Assembly (NCBI RefSeq): GCF_040049255.1
Contig: NZ_JBDZDR010000006.1
Coordinates: forward strand, 186,001-250,000
Direction of reading: 5' to 3'
Source of the DNA: Pseudaminobacter sp040049255
GTDB taxonomy: Bacteria > Pseudomonadota > Alphaproteobacteria > Rhizobiales > Rhizobiaceae
DNA: 64,000 nt
Made by a program: the position numbers and the translations under genes. The notes beneath the pieces were generated by a model, which saw only the letters and a program-made list of their open reading frames with translations, made no database searches and was not told the DNA's origin. Below, piece after piece: positions 47,798-55,998 of this stretch. Each line of letters starts with the position of its first letter. Position 1 is the first letter of the stretch.

Positions 47798-49926
47798 CGC
47801 GCCTTCCCCCAGTAGCTCTCCGGGCCGCGCCAGTTCTCGTTTTCGCCGTCGAGCTTGAGGCGTCCGATCCTGTTGTTGGTGACACCTCCGAGATACAGCG
47901 AGCCTTCATGCTCGCGCATGGACGTGATCATGTAGAGCGGGCCGTCCGGTGCGTCCCACAGCGCATCGACGACATGACCATTGCCATCGATCTTCAGCAC
48001 TCCGCCGATGTTGAGATTGCCGAAAAGCCAGTTGGTCGGCGGCACGCGTTTCGTCATGCGCCTGCGCAGGTTGGGATGGCGCATGGCCATATCGAAGACA
48101 GGGTTGCGCATGCCCGCCAGTGCGACCCAGTACCCGCCATCCGAGGCGCGGTTGATGTTGTCGGGATAGCCCGGCAGGCCGCTGGCGAAAACGCGGGGCC
48201 CGTCGGAGAGACGCGCCAGATCGAAGATCATGACCGAGCACTCCCAGGTGCTCGCCACCAGAAGATGCTTTCCGTCATGGGTGAGGCAGACGCCATTGGG
48301 GAAGCGAAGATTGTCGCAGACTGTGCGCGTCCTGCCCGTAGCGGGGTCATAGGAGAGCAGGCGTCCGTTCGGGCGACCCTCCAGCAGGTCGAGACCCCAG
48401 TTTTCGATGTCATAGCGTTTGGTCGCGTCGGTGAAATAGATGGTGCCGTCCGGCGCGATATCGAGATCGTCCGCCATGCGGATGGTCGTGTCGTCCTGTA
48501 CGCTGAACAGGCTGCGCTCGGTCTGGTCGGTCAGGAGCTCGACCTTGCCGTCCATCGTCACGCGGACAAGCCCCATACCGGCGACGCAAACGACGATGCG
48601 CCCCTCGCGATCCAGCGCGAGGCCGAGCGGGCGGCCGCCGATCTTGGCCAGAACCTCGGCCTTTGCATGATCCGGCGCGGGGATCCTGAAGAGATAACCG
48701 TCACGGCTGCCGCAATAGACATTGCCGGCCTCGTCCAAGAGGACGTCTTCCGGCCCGTCGATCTGTCCCGCGACCAGGATTTCGGCAGCCTTCAGTTTCG
48801 GCGCGATCTCGTCGGGCATCAGGCCCTGCATGCCCTGCACCCTTCCCGTGTCGAAAGCGACCGGATCAAGATAGGTCGAGGCAAGCAGCCGATGTCGGTT
48901 CTTGCGGAATTTTACATCGATGACGAGGATGAGGATGATGATTGCGCCCATGCTGAGCTGGACGAAATCGCCGCGGAATCCGGCGTTCACCATCGCATTG
49001 TTGAGCAGGTAGATGGTCGTGAAGCCGATCAGCACCGATACCACAGCGCCGCGCCCCGGCACGAAACCGCCCAACCCGACGACAAGCGCCGTGAGGGCGA
49101 AGAATTCCATGCCTATCGCCGTATCGGAGCCGGCGCTGTTCTGACGTGCGGCGAACAGGAAGCCGGCGAGACCCACGATCAGGCCTGCGAGGACATAGGC
49201 AAAGAAGATCGTGGACTTGACGCGGATGCCGCCATGACGCGCCGCCTTGCGGTTGCCGCCGACGGCGAGGACATGCCAGCCAAACCGCGTCTGGCGAAAC
49301 ATGATCAGGACGAAGGCCGCGATGACCAAAAGCGTCCAGAACCCGATCGGCAAGGTCAGCACCTTCTCGAAACCGATCCAGTCCCAAAGGTCGTCCACGC
49401 GCGCGGACGTTGAAATCTCCACGAGCTGTGCCTGCGAGGCGAGCGTGTAGAGGCCACGCACGGTGATCATCGTGCCCAAGGTGGTCAGAAGGGCACCGCA
49501 GCCGAGCAGGCCGGCGATGACGCCGTTGACCGTGCCAATGAGGGCTCCCGCCGCCAGAGTCAGAACCAGCGCCGCGGGGACCGGCAAACCGAGTATATGG
49601 AAGCAGAACAGCGCCACAAAGGCCGACATGGCGAAGTTGGAGCCAACCGACAGATCGATCCCGCCGACCGCCACGACGATCAGCAACGCCAGCACAACCA
49701 GCCCGCCATCGGCCGCATATTGCGTCAGGTTCCGCATGTTCGACGCGGAGAAATAGCCGCTCGTCAGCATAAGCAGGCCCACCACGACGCACAGGAGCGC
49801 GACGAATGGGATCAGGCTCTCCACCCAGCCCTTCGACAATATATCAGCCAGGACGCGGCGCGGCGAAAGCACGAGGCGTGGCACACGCTGCCTGGGCAGG
49901 CTGTCAAAATCGATCTCAGCGGCCAT
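47794..49926 (-). CDS. ribose-type ABC permease fused to an SMP-30/strictosidine-synthase-like propeller
   Basis: A 710-residue fusion. Residues 1 to about 345 are a complete RbsC-like permease with about ten helices (VALLIVVAVGGIDLSVGSNFA; GTVNGVIAGLLGCGALLTTLGTM; AVGGNRKAARHGGIRV). Residues from about 355 to the end are a six-bladed propeller with strictosidine-synthase/SMP-30 phrases: DGPEDVLLDEAGNVYCGSRDGYLFR, RPLGLALDREGRIVVCVAGMGLV, DDLDIAPDGTIYFTDATKRYD, and LPGYPDNINRASDGGYWVALAG. Since the permease C-terminus is cytoplasmic, the propeller would be held at the inner face, ready to act on or sense the solute. Confidence 0.88.
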   Translation of the reverse strand: MAAEIDFDSLPRQRVPRLVLSPRRVLADILSKGWVESLIPFVALLCVVVGLLMLTSGYFSASNMRNLTQYAADGGLVVLALLIVVAVGGIDLSVGSNFAMSAFVALFCFHILGLPVPAALVLTLAAGALIGTVNGVIAGLLGCGALLTTLGTMITVRGLYTLASQAQLVEISTSARVDDLWDWIGFEKVLTLPIGFWTLLVIAAFVLIMFRQTRFGWHVLAVGGNRKAARHGGIRVKSTIFFAYVLAGLIVGLAGFLFAARQNSAGSDTAIGMEFFALTALVVGLGGFVPGRGAVVSVLIGFTTIYLLNNAMVNAGFRGDFVQLSMGAIIILILVIDVKFRKNRHRLLASTYLDPVAFDTGRVQGMQGLMPDEIAPKLKAAEILVAGQIDGPEDVLLDEAGNVYCGSRDGYLFRIPAPDHAKAEVLAKIGGRPLGLALDREGRIVVCVAGMGLVRVTMDGKVELLTDQTERSLFSVQDDTTIRMADDLDIAPDGTIYFTDATKRYDIENWGLDLLEGRPNGRLLSYDPATGRTRTVCDNLRFPNGVCLTHDGKHLLVASTWECSVMIFDLARLSDGPRVFASGLPGYPDNINRASDGGYWVALAGMRNPVFDMAMRHPNLRRRMTKRVPPTNWLFGNLNIGGVLKIDGNGHVVDALWDAPDGPLYMITSMREHEGSLYLGGVTNNRIGRLKLDGENENWRGPESYWGKAR

Positions 49927-49951
49927 CACGACTTTCCAAGGAGGAGTGGAA

Positions 49952-49973
49952 GCGGGGCTCCTCGGAGCCCCGC
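49952..49973. terminator. stem-loop between sugar-binding protein and permease fusion
   Basis: GCGGGGCTCC (49952-49961) pairs perfectly with 49964-49973 across a two-base centre. It lies 38 bases after the binding-protein stop and before the next start in the same operon, a position typical of elements that favour binding-protein expression. Confidence 0.55.
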
Positions 49974-50010
49974 ATCAGATTGCTGTGCGGTTCACGAACA
50001 GGCTCGGCCG

Positions 50011-51000
50011 TTACATCTTCCAGCAGAGCGAGGCGTCGTAGCTGTCGCCGGCCTTGATGATCTTCATCGGAGATTCCACCATCATCATCGAACCGTCCGC
50101 AGTCGCGGCCCCCTGCAGCAGAAGGTCGATCATCGTGCCGGCGTCGCGGCCCTGGCCGTCGGCATCATAACTCCACATACGGTCCAAGACCTTGTCCTCG
50201 ATTGCCTTGCACGCCACGCTGTCGCCGCCACCGGTCGCGTAGACCAGCACGTCGTCCGCCTTGCCGGCGTCCTTCACTGCGTTGCCGGCGCCCATCGTGT
50301 GGACGTCCCAATGGCCGAAGATGGCGCAGAGATCGGGATGCTGCTGCAGCACGGTCGCGGTAATCTGGCGAGCCTTTTCCGGCTCCCAGTCCGAGGCCTG
50401 ATTGGAGACGACCTGAATCTCCTTATGCTGCTCGAAGACCTTGAACGCGGCTTCGTTCATGATCACGCTGTCGGCGGCGGTCAGCTGGCCGGGAATGATC
50501 GCCACCTTGCCGGATTTGCCGGCTCCAGCGCCGCATTCCTTGACGATGTCTTCGGCGATCTCGCGCCCGATGCGCTCCCAGTTGGCTCCGACGAAGCCGG
50601 ACGAAGGCTGGTTCGACTGCAGGTTGATCTGCAGCACCTTGATGCCTTCCGCTTCCGCCTGCTTGATCTGGCGCGACAGTAACTGCACGGTCGGATTGTG
50701 AACCACCAGCACATCCGGCTTGTCGCTGATGGCCTTGGCCACAAGCTCCGACATGACGCCGGTATTGAAGGCGGCGTCGCGCACATCCAACGAGTAGCCG
50801 TAGATCGCAGCATGCTCGTTCATACGCCGGGCCCAGCCCTCGGTCAGCGAAATGCCCATCGAGATCGGTATGAAGATCACTTTCTTGCCGGCGATGTTGC
50901 TGTCTGCCTGCGCGCTCGCCGTGGCGCCCATGAGGGCACAGGCCCCCATCAGCATACAAGCGACCGTGGTTCGAAATGCGCTTCCCATTTTGTAGAACAT
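50011..51000 (-). CDS. sugar-type ABC transporter substrate-binding protein
   Basis: A 329-residue periplasmic-binding protein of the RbsB-like class. It has a signal peptide ending near SAQA, then KKVIFIPISMGISLTEGWARRMNEHA, VVHNPTVQLLSRQIKQAEAEGIKVLQINLQ, GFVGANWERIGREIAEDI and CAIFGHWDVHTMGAGNAVKDAG. GGAGG lies just before ATG 51000. Cysteines at the C-terminus (ASLCWKM) are unusual. The ligand is unknown. Confidence 0.9.
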   Translation of the reverse strand: MFYKMGSAFRTTVACMLMGACALMGATASAQADSNIAGKKVIFIPISMGISLTEGWARRMNEHAAIYGYSLDVRDAAFNTGVMSELVAKAISDKPDVLVVHNPTVQLLSRQIKQAEAEGIKVLQINLQSNQPSSGFVGANWERIGREIAEDIVKECGAGAGKSGKVAIIPGQLTAADSVIMNEAAFKVFEQHKEIQVVSNQASDWEPEKARQITATVLQQHPDLCAIFGHWDVHTMGAGNAVKDAGKADDVLVYATGGGDSVACKAIEDKVLDRMWSYDADGQGRDAGTMIDLLLQGAATADGSMMMVESPMKIIKAGDSYDASLCWKM

Positions 51001-51027
51001 GCTTCCCTCCCTGGTTTGATGCGATGG

Positions 51028-52056
51028 TCAGAGATCGCCCACGGTGTCCGTTTCAGCGTCCCTGGGGTTGAGATAGTTGTCGGTGACGATGGCGGTCAGC
51101 AGGACGAGCCCCTTGAGCATGTCCTGTGTCTGCGTCGAAAAGTTCATCAACGTCATGCCGTTGCGCATGATCGCGATCAGCGCGATGCCGACGATTATAT
51201 TGCGGACGCCGCCCCGCCCGCCGCGCAACGGGATGCCGCCCAACACCACGACAAGAATGACGTCGAAGAGCAGCGTGCCGTTGGTGACAGTTCGGAAGTC
51301 GACCGCGCCGCTGGCGGCCGCCATGATCAGGCCGGCTACGAGCGCAGTCAGGCCGGCGAACACGTAGACGACGATGGTCGTCGTGCGCACCGGCAGTCCG
51401 GCAAGGCGTGCGGCCTGGAAGTTGTCGCCCATGGCGTAGATGATGCGCCCGGCAGTGAGGCGATTGAGCAGGAACCAGCACGCCAGAAGCGTCGCGGCCA
51501 TGAGCAGGACCGGCACCGACAGGCCAGGCACAATCTCGCCGGCCAAAAATGCCACGGTAGGATCCGACTTCGGCAGCAGCAGCAGGAACTCTCCGCGCAG
51601 GACCGCGAAGCGCAGTGTACCGACCAGGAACATCGACGACGCCAGCGTCGCCAGCATGGCCGGGATTTCGGCATAGGCGATAAGCCAGGCGTTCAGCGCG
51701 CCGATGATGACCATGGCTAAGATGGCAACGGCAAGCGCGGCGGGAGCGGCCACCCCGTTACCGATCAGGATGCCGAATATGGTGGCCCCTGCGATCATCT
51801 GCGCAATCAGCGAAAGATCGAGCCCGCGCGAAATGATGACCACCGCCATGCCACAGCTGAGTATCGCCAGAGACGAACTGTTCGACAGGATGACGCGCAG
51901 GTTTCCGAGCGTCGCAAAGCCGTCGATGGTGAAAGAGAACACAACCGCCAAGACGAGCGCTGCCAGAGCCACCACGCGCTCCAGCATGTTCTTCCTGCCG
52001 GCATTCCGCACAAGCGGCGCCGCTCCCTCGATCTGGATTGCCCCGCTCGATGTCAT
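51028..52056 (-). CDS. ribose-type ABC transporter permease
   Basis: A 342-residue RbsC-like permease with about ten helices. Motifs: VVIISRGLDLSLIAQMIAGATIF (the conserved GxDLS), IGALNAWLIAYAEIPAMLATLASSMFL and MGDNFQAARLAGLPVRTTTIVVYVFAGL. ATG 52056 has GGAGGT about 10 bases upstream; a GTG at 52086 is possible. It is the first gene of the leftward five-gene transporter operon and would pair with the permease fusion at 47794. Confidence 0.92.
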   Translation of the reverse strand: MTSSGAIQIEGAAPLVRNAGRKNMLERVVALAALVLAVVFSFTIDGFATLGNLRVILSNSSSLAILSCGMAVVIISRGLDLSLIAQMIAGATIFGILIGNGVAAPAALAVAILAMVIIGALNAWLIAYAEIPAMLATLASSMFLVGTLRFAVLRGEFLLLLPKSDPTVAFLAGEIVPGLSVPVLLMAATLLACWFLLNRLTAGRIIYAMGDNFQAARLAGLPVRTTTIVVYVFAGLTALVAGLIMAAASGAVDFRTVTNGTLLFDVILVVVLGGIPLRGGRGGVRNIIVGIALIAIMRNGMTLMNFSTQTQDMLKGLVLLTAIVTDNYLNPRDAETDTVGDL

Positions 52057-52363
52057 TGTTCCGGTGACCTCCACGCTGCAAGCCACGCATAATGAAGGCT
52101 CTCGTCCGCATACCGCGCGGCCGTCCTTGCCGTGAACATGTTCCGCCCCCGCCTCGTCATGCGGGCAAGGCGAGTGATCCGATCAGTCTGCTCATTGACA
52201 TCCCCTCCCCTTCGACAGGCCGGTCGATCCGGCTCCGCTTGCTGCTGACGGCTCCGCCATGCTGCGGATACCGACACGCCCTCCTCCTTCAACCGCTGCG
52301 CTCCCAGCGCTTCAGTTGCGGCGCGGCGGCTTCCCTACGAATGCCGCCATGCCATCCTGCCGC
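52057..52363. other. 307-base region upstream of the sugar-transporter operon
   Basis: No gene is recognised. It lies between the permease start and the stop of the SDR remnant, both leftward, so it should contain the operon promoter. No convincing operator palindrome was found by eye. Confidence 0.4.
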
Positions 52364-52711
52364 CTAGCTGTTGGCGGCTTTCAACTCCGCGCCCGGCCCA
52401 CCGGCCAGCTCGCGCTCCATCGGCATGAAACCGTAGTCAGGCACGACCTCGCCGGCGCAGTCCAGCCACACGACCCCAGCGTCCATGGCGCGGGCGACCA
52501 TGTCCTCGATACGAGCTTCATCCCTGACGGATGCTGCAAAGGCGATCGCCTCGCCGCCGGCCAATTCGATCTCACGGGCAACCTGTTTCGCCAAGGCGAC
52601 ACCAATGTCGTTGACAAGGATCTTCGTACCCAACCTGGCTAGCTGCAGAGCGTGCGAACGCCCCAGCCCGCCGCCGGCTCCGGTCACGATCGCGATGCGC
52701 CCTCCCAGCAT
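52364..52711 (-). pseudogene. truncated SDR dehydrogenase
   Basis: From ATG 52711 (GTG 52750 is an alternative) the first 70 or so residues are a normal SDR Rossmann half: IAIVTGAGGGLGRSHALQLA, ILVNDIG, AGGEAIAFAASVRDEARIEDMV. They closely resemble the intact SDR at 57329-58216. After VARAMDA the sequence changes abruptly to an unrecognised tail of about 38 residues (VVWLDCAGEVVPDYG...) and stops. The NNAG, Ser and YxxxK catalytic parts are absent. It cannot be an active dehydrogenase and is best read as the product of a deletion joining two genes. Confidence 0.75.
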
Positions 52712-52845
52712 CGAAGCGGCCTCTTCGGCTACATTTCCCACTCTATTCACTCACTAGATAATTAATTAGATTCCCGCAAGCCTTTCTTTCCATCAACTGG
52801 CATGCCGATAGTCCTCGAAGGGGCGGAATCGCGGCCTCGCCAGGC

Positions 52846-53535
52846 CTAGGTCGGCCGCTCCCTTCGGCACAACGCCAGGAAGCCGGCCGACATGAATGTC
52901 GCCATGCGTTGCTTGACCGCCAGAAAATCGTCGGAGCGGCAGATTCCGTTGGAAAGCTTGTCGATGCGGCCGGTTCGCGCCAACGTCAGCATCAGCGCGC
53001 CGGTCACGAAATGATAACCCCAGAAGATGTCCTCTTCGGCACAGTCCGGCAGAGCTTTCTTGAGTATACCGATCAGGCGCAGAACCACCGGATCGAAATG
53101 CTGATCCATCAGTTCCGCACCCCATTCGGGTGTGTTCGCCACCTGGGCGCCAAGCGCAGCATAGTTCTTCCAGCCTTCACCGCCCTCCGTATAGAGATCG
53201 AGGTCGGTGTCGAGAAAGGCACGCAGCGCGCCCTCCACAGTGGGCTTTCCATTGGAAGACTTTTCATATTCCTCCAGCATGCGCATACGTCGCTCGCTGG
53301 TCACGACAGCACGGCGTGCGAACACCGCGTCGAACAATGCCTTCTTGTCCTGGAAATAGTAGTTCATCAGCGTGTGGTGCACGCCGACCTGTTTCGCCAC
53401 GTCCTTGAGCGTAACTCCATAGAGTCCGTGCCGCGAAAAAAGATACTCGGCGGCATCGAGTATCTGCTCGGTCATCTCGGCGCGCCGTTCGGCCTTGGTG
53501 GAACCTTTACGGCGGGACGTCTTGTTCTCGATCAA
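52846..53535 (-). CDS. TetR-family transcriptional regulator
   Basis: A 229-residue regulator. The DNA-binding domain covers about residues 18-65 (MTEQILDAAEYLFSRHGLYGVTLKDVAKQVGVHHTLMNYYFQDKKALFDAVF). The C-terminal domain is of the TetR_C type with YAALGAQVANTPEWGAELMDQHFDP and LARTGRIDKLSNG. Its neighbours are a ligase gene, a thiolase relic and an SDR relic, so it probably once controlled, or still controls, an acyl-CoA degradation unit. Confidence 0.92.
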   Translation of the reverse strand: MIENKTSRRKGSTKAERRAEMTEQILDAAEYLFSRHGLYGVTLKDVAKQVGVHHTLMNYYFQDKKALFDAVFARRAVVTSERRMRMLEEYEKSSNGKPTVEGALRAFLDTDLDLYTEGGEGWKNYAALGAQVANTPEWGAELMDQHFDPVVLRLIGILKKALPDCAEEDIFWGYHFVTGALMLTLARTGRIDKLSNGICRSDDFLAVKQRMATFMSAGFLALCRRERPT

Positions 53536-53586
53536 CTTCTGAGCCCTTCTGAATTCACTGACGGAACCGGCGACTGCCCATACTAC

Positions 53587-53675
53587 CTAAGCGTTCACCT
53601 CGAAAAGCCCGGTCGCGCCCCATGCCGCCGCCAACGCGCATGGTGATATGCCGCCTGCGCGCCAATCCAACCGGT
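53587..53675 (-). pseudogene. thiolase C-terminal remnant with frameshift
   Basis: Between the TetR and ligase genes, minus-strand DNA encodes ITMRVGGGMG in one frame and then, after a one-base shift at a GGGG run, ATGLFEVNA and a stop. Together these match the end of the intact thiolase at 55999 (VVTMCVGGGMGAAGLFEVN). Only about 25 residues survive. It records loss of a second thiolase gene here. Confidence 0.65.
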
Positions 53676-53680
53676 CGATA

Positions 53681-55273
53681 CTATTCGGCCCGCAATTCGG
53701 CCTGACCGTATTGTGATCGCAAGAGCATCTTATCAACCTTGCCCGTTGCCGCAGTCGGCATTTTCGGCAAACGCACAATTTCGTCGGGTATCCACCAAGG
53801 CGCCACCCGCCCCTGCAAGGGCTCTAGCAACTGCTGGTCAGAAAGTTCCTCGCCTTTGCGCAACTCCACCAAAAGAAGCGGGCGTTCACCCCACTTCGGA
53901 TCTGCGCGCCCGACCACGGCGGCAAGCGAAACCTGAGGCAACGTGCTGACCACCACTTCGATCTGAGCCGGATTGATCCATTCGCCGCCCGATTTGATCA
54001 AGTCCTTGGCCCGGCCAGTGATGACGAGATTGCCTTTGCTGTCGATGCGGGCAAGATCGCCCGTGTCGAACCAGCCGTCGGCATCCGTGGCTGGGCTGGC
54101 CTGCCCCAGATAGCGCTCGACCACCGCCGGACCGCGCACATGCAGATGCCCTTCCGTGTCTCGTTGCTGCGCGAGGGCGCGCCCGTCGGCATCGGTAAGA
54201 AGCAGGTCTATTCCGAAGGCCGGGCGTCCCGACAGCCCCGCATCGCGATCCTCCAGATCCGGCGGCGCCATGGTTCCGAGTGGGGAAAGCTCGGTCATGC
54301 CCCAACTGGTCTGCACTGCTACCCCGAGACGCCGTTCTATACGCTTCATGAGCGCCGGAGGCATGGGCGACCCGCCGACGATGACACGCTTCAATGATGG
54401 CAGTTCGCCGCCCTCTGCCTCGAGATGCTCGACCAGCCCCAGCCAGACTGTCGGGACCGCCGCTGCGATCGTCACCTCTTCTGACGCGATCAAGCGGGCC
54501 AAGCTCTTGCCGTCCGCATGGCGACCGGGAAGAACCAGCTTCGCACCGGCTGCAGCGGCGGCAAAAGGCATTCCCCAGGCATTGGCGTGGAACATCGGCA
54601 CGACGGGAAGGATCGCGTCCTTGGCCGTGATGCCCATCACATCGGCCATCAGGAGCCTCAGCGTGTGCAGATAGCTCGACCGATGCGTGTAGGTCACGCC
54701 CTTTGGTTGGCCGGTGGTGCCGGACGTAAAGCAGAGGCCGCACGCCGTGTTCTCGTCAAAGCCACCCCAGGCGAAATCCTGCGCGTCAGCAAGCAAGCCT
54801 TCGAGCGCTTGAATGGCGGGTTCGCCGGCCCTTTCCTTGGCATCGCCGTCGATGACGAGGATATGCTGCACCGGGGCTTCGGCGGCGATTTCGCGCGCCA
54901 GCGGCAGGAGATCGGCGCTCACGATCAGGATCTGCGCCTGAGACTGCCGCAACATCGCCGCCGTCTGCTCGGCTGTAAGGCGGGGGTTGAGCGTGTGGCA
55001 GGTCGCTCCCATGCCCATTATTGCGAACCAGGCTTCGAGATGAGACTGGCTGTTCCAGGCGAGCGTGGCGACACGCCGACCATGCCGCACGCCGAAACCA
55101 GCCAACACGCCGGATATGCGCCGCGCCCGTTGCGCCAAAGCGGAATAGCCGATCCGTGCACTGACGCCATCCGCCCGCGCAGTCACCACTTCCGTGTCGG
55201 GATGCCATTTCGCTGCATGCTCGAGAAATTTGTCTAGCGTCAGCGCATGGAATTGCATGGCTCCGTCGTTCAT
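53681..55273 (-). CDS. acyl-CoA synthetase (AMP-forming, medium/long-chain type)
   Basis: A 530-residue AMP-binding ligase. The phosphate loop is FTSGTTGQPKGVTYTH (about residue 180), followed by QTSWGMTELSPLG (A5), GWFDTGDLARIDSKGNLVITGRAKDLIKSGGEWI (A7/A8) and the C-terminal catalytic lysine in PTAATGKVDK. It converts a carboxylic acid to its CoA thioester with ATP. The DKFLEHAAKWHPD opening and RAKDLIKSGGEWI are typical of the medium-chain/aryl FadK/AlkK-like group. The start is ATG 55273 or 55258. It probably opens a catabolic route with the thiolase and SDRs nearby. Confidence 0.93.
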   Translation of the reverse strand: MNDGAMQFHALTLDKFLEHAAKWHPDTEVVTARADGVSARIGYSALAQRARRISGVLAGFGVRHGRRVATLAWNSQSHLEAWFAIMGMGATCHTLNPRLTAEQTAAMLRQSQAQILIVSADLLPLAREIAAEAPVQHILVIDGDAKERAGEPAIQALEGLLADAQDFAWGGFDENTACGLCFTSGTTGQPKGVTYTHRSSYLHTLRLLMADVMGITAKDAILPVVPMFHANAWGMPFAAAAAGAKLVLPGRHADGKSLARLIASEEVTIAAAVPTVWLGLVEHLEAEGGELPSLKRVIVGGSPMPPALMKRIERRLGVAVQTSWGMTELSPLGTMAPPDLEDRDAGLSGRPAFGIDLLLTDADGRALAQQRDTEGHLHVRGPAVVERYLGQASPATDADGWFDTGDLARIDSKGNLVITGRAKDLIKSGGEWINPAQIEVVVSTLPQVSLAAVVGRADPKWGERPLLLVELRKGEELSDQQLLEPLQGRVAPWWIPDEIVRLPKMPTAATGKVDKMLLRSQYGQAELRAE

Positions 55274-55998
55274 CGCGAGCGGCACCGGTAGCCCGGACCA
55301 ACAGACCCATCACCAACAGGACACATCAAAGCTCCTCCCAGGCCGTTACCCTCATGAACGCAGCGTTCCGCTACCATGATCAGGCTCGGCACTCCCCCGA
55401 CAGAGCTGACATCAATGGCTCGGTGCGACAAACAAGTCAACATTCACTATCGTGTGCGTTAATATGTTCTCGGCATTTTGGTACCGGCTCGGCACGATCG
55501 GGCTGGAACTGTCTGTCGTGTTGTTCCTCACTGAAAGAGGCTCTGCACGCTAGTTCCATGGGCCATCGCTACGGCCATGACTGCATCAAGATGGGCCGCG
55601 CCTGCTACGCCAGAGGCGGCATGCTGGCACGCGTTGCCTGGCCAGACGCGCCTCTTCAAGTGCCACGACTACGGTTCGAACGGCGCTCCAGGTAAACATG
55701 CGCGCCCGGCCGGCTTCCGCCCGCCGACGAGAGTCGGCAAGCCGAATGTTCCCGTCAACATCCTCTGCGGGGCGGGCCCGGTCGGGGGACAGCACATGGT
55801 CAGAACCGACAAAATCTTCCCATCCTGGCGTGGGGCAGAGCCTTTCATCACCCTGTGTGACTTGCGCTTGACGGTGCGGGCCCGCTCAAGCGCTCACGGT
55901 CTTCTTGCTCCTCTCTCGAGGAAGCCAAGTTGACTTTGCGGTGCCCGGCGGGCGCTCGGCGAAGGGCAAACCGATGAACCCGCTTCCCATCGCGCCGC
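55274..55998. other. 725-base region with no recognisable gene
   Basis: Several short frames exist on both strands (for example plus-strand 55577-55933), but they have arginine/proline-rich shadow-like composition, no ribosome sites and no known motif. The region lies between a leftward ligase gene and the thiolase stop. With relics at 53587 and 52364 close by, it may be decayed coding DNA plus the ligase promoter. Confidence 0.5.

Noticed and set aside
52753..52768. ACTAGATA and TAATTAATTA near the SDR relic, partly similar to the centre of the 23928 palindrome
   Set aside because: Only eight bases are shared and the symmetry is different; A/T-rich promoter DNA explains it.
55577..55933. 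118-codon plus-strand frame in the gene-poor gap before the thiolase
   Set aside because: No motif, no ribosome site and unusual composition. I considered a transposase remnant but saw no DDE or HTH signature.
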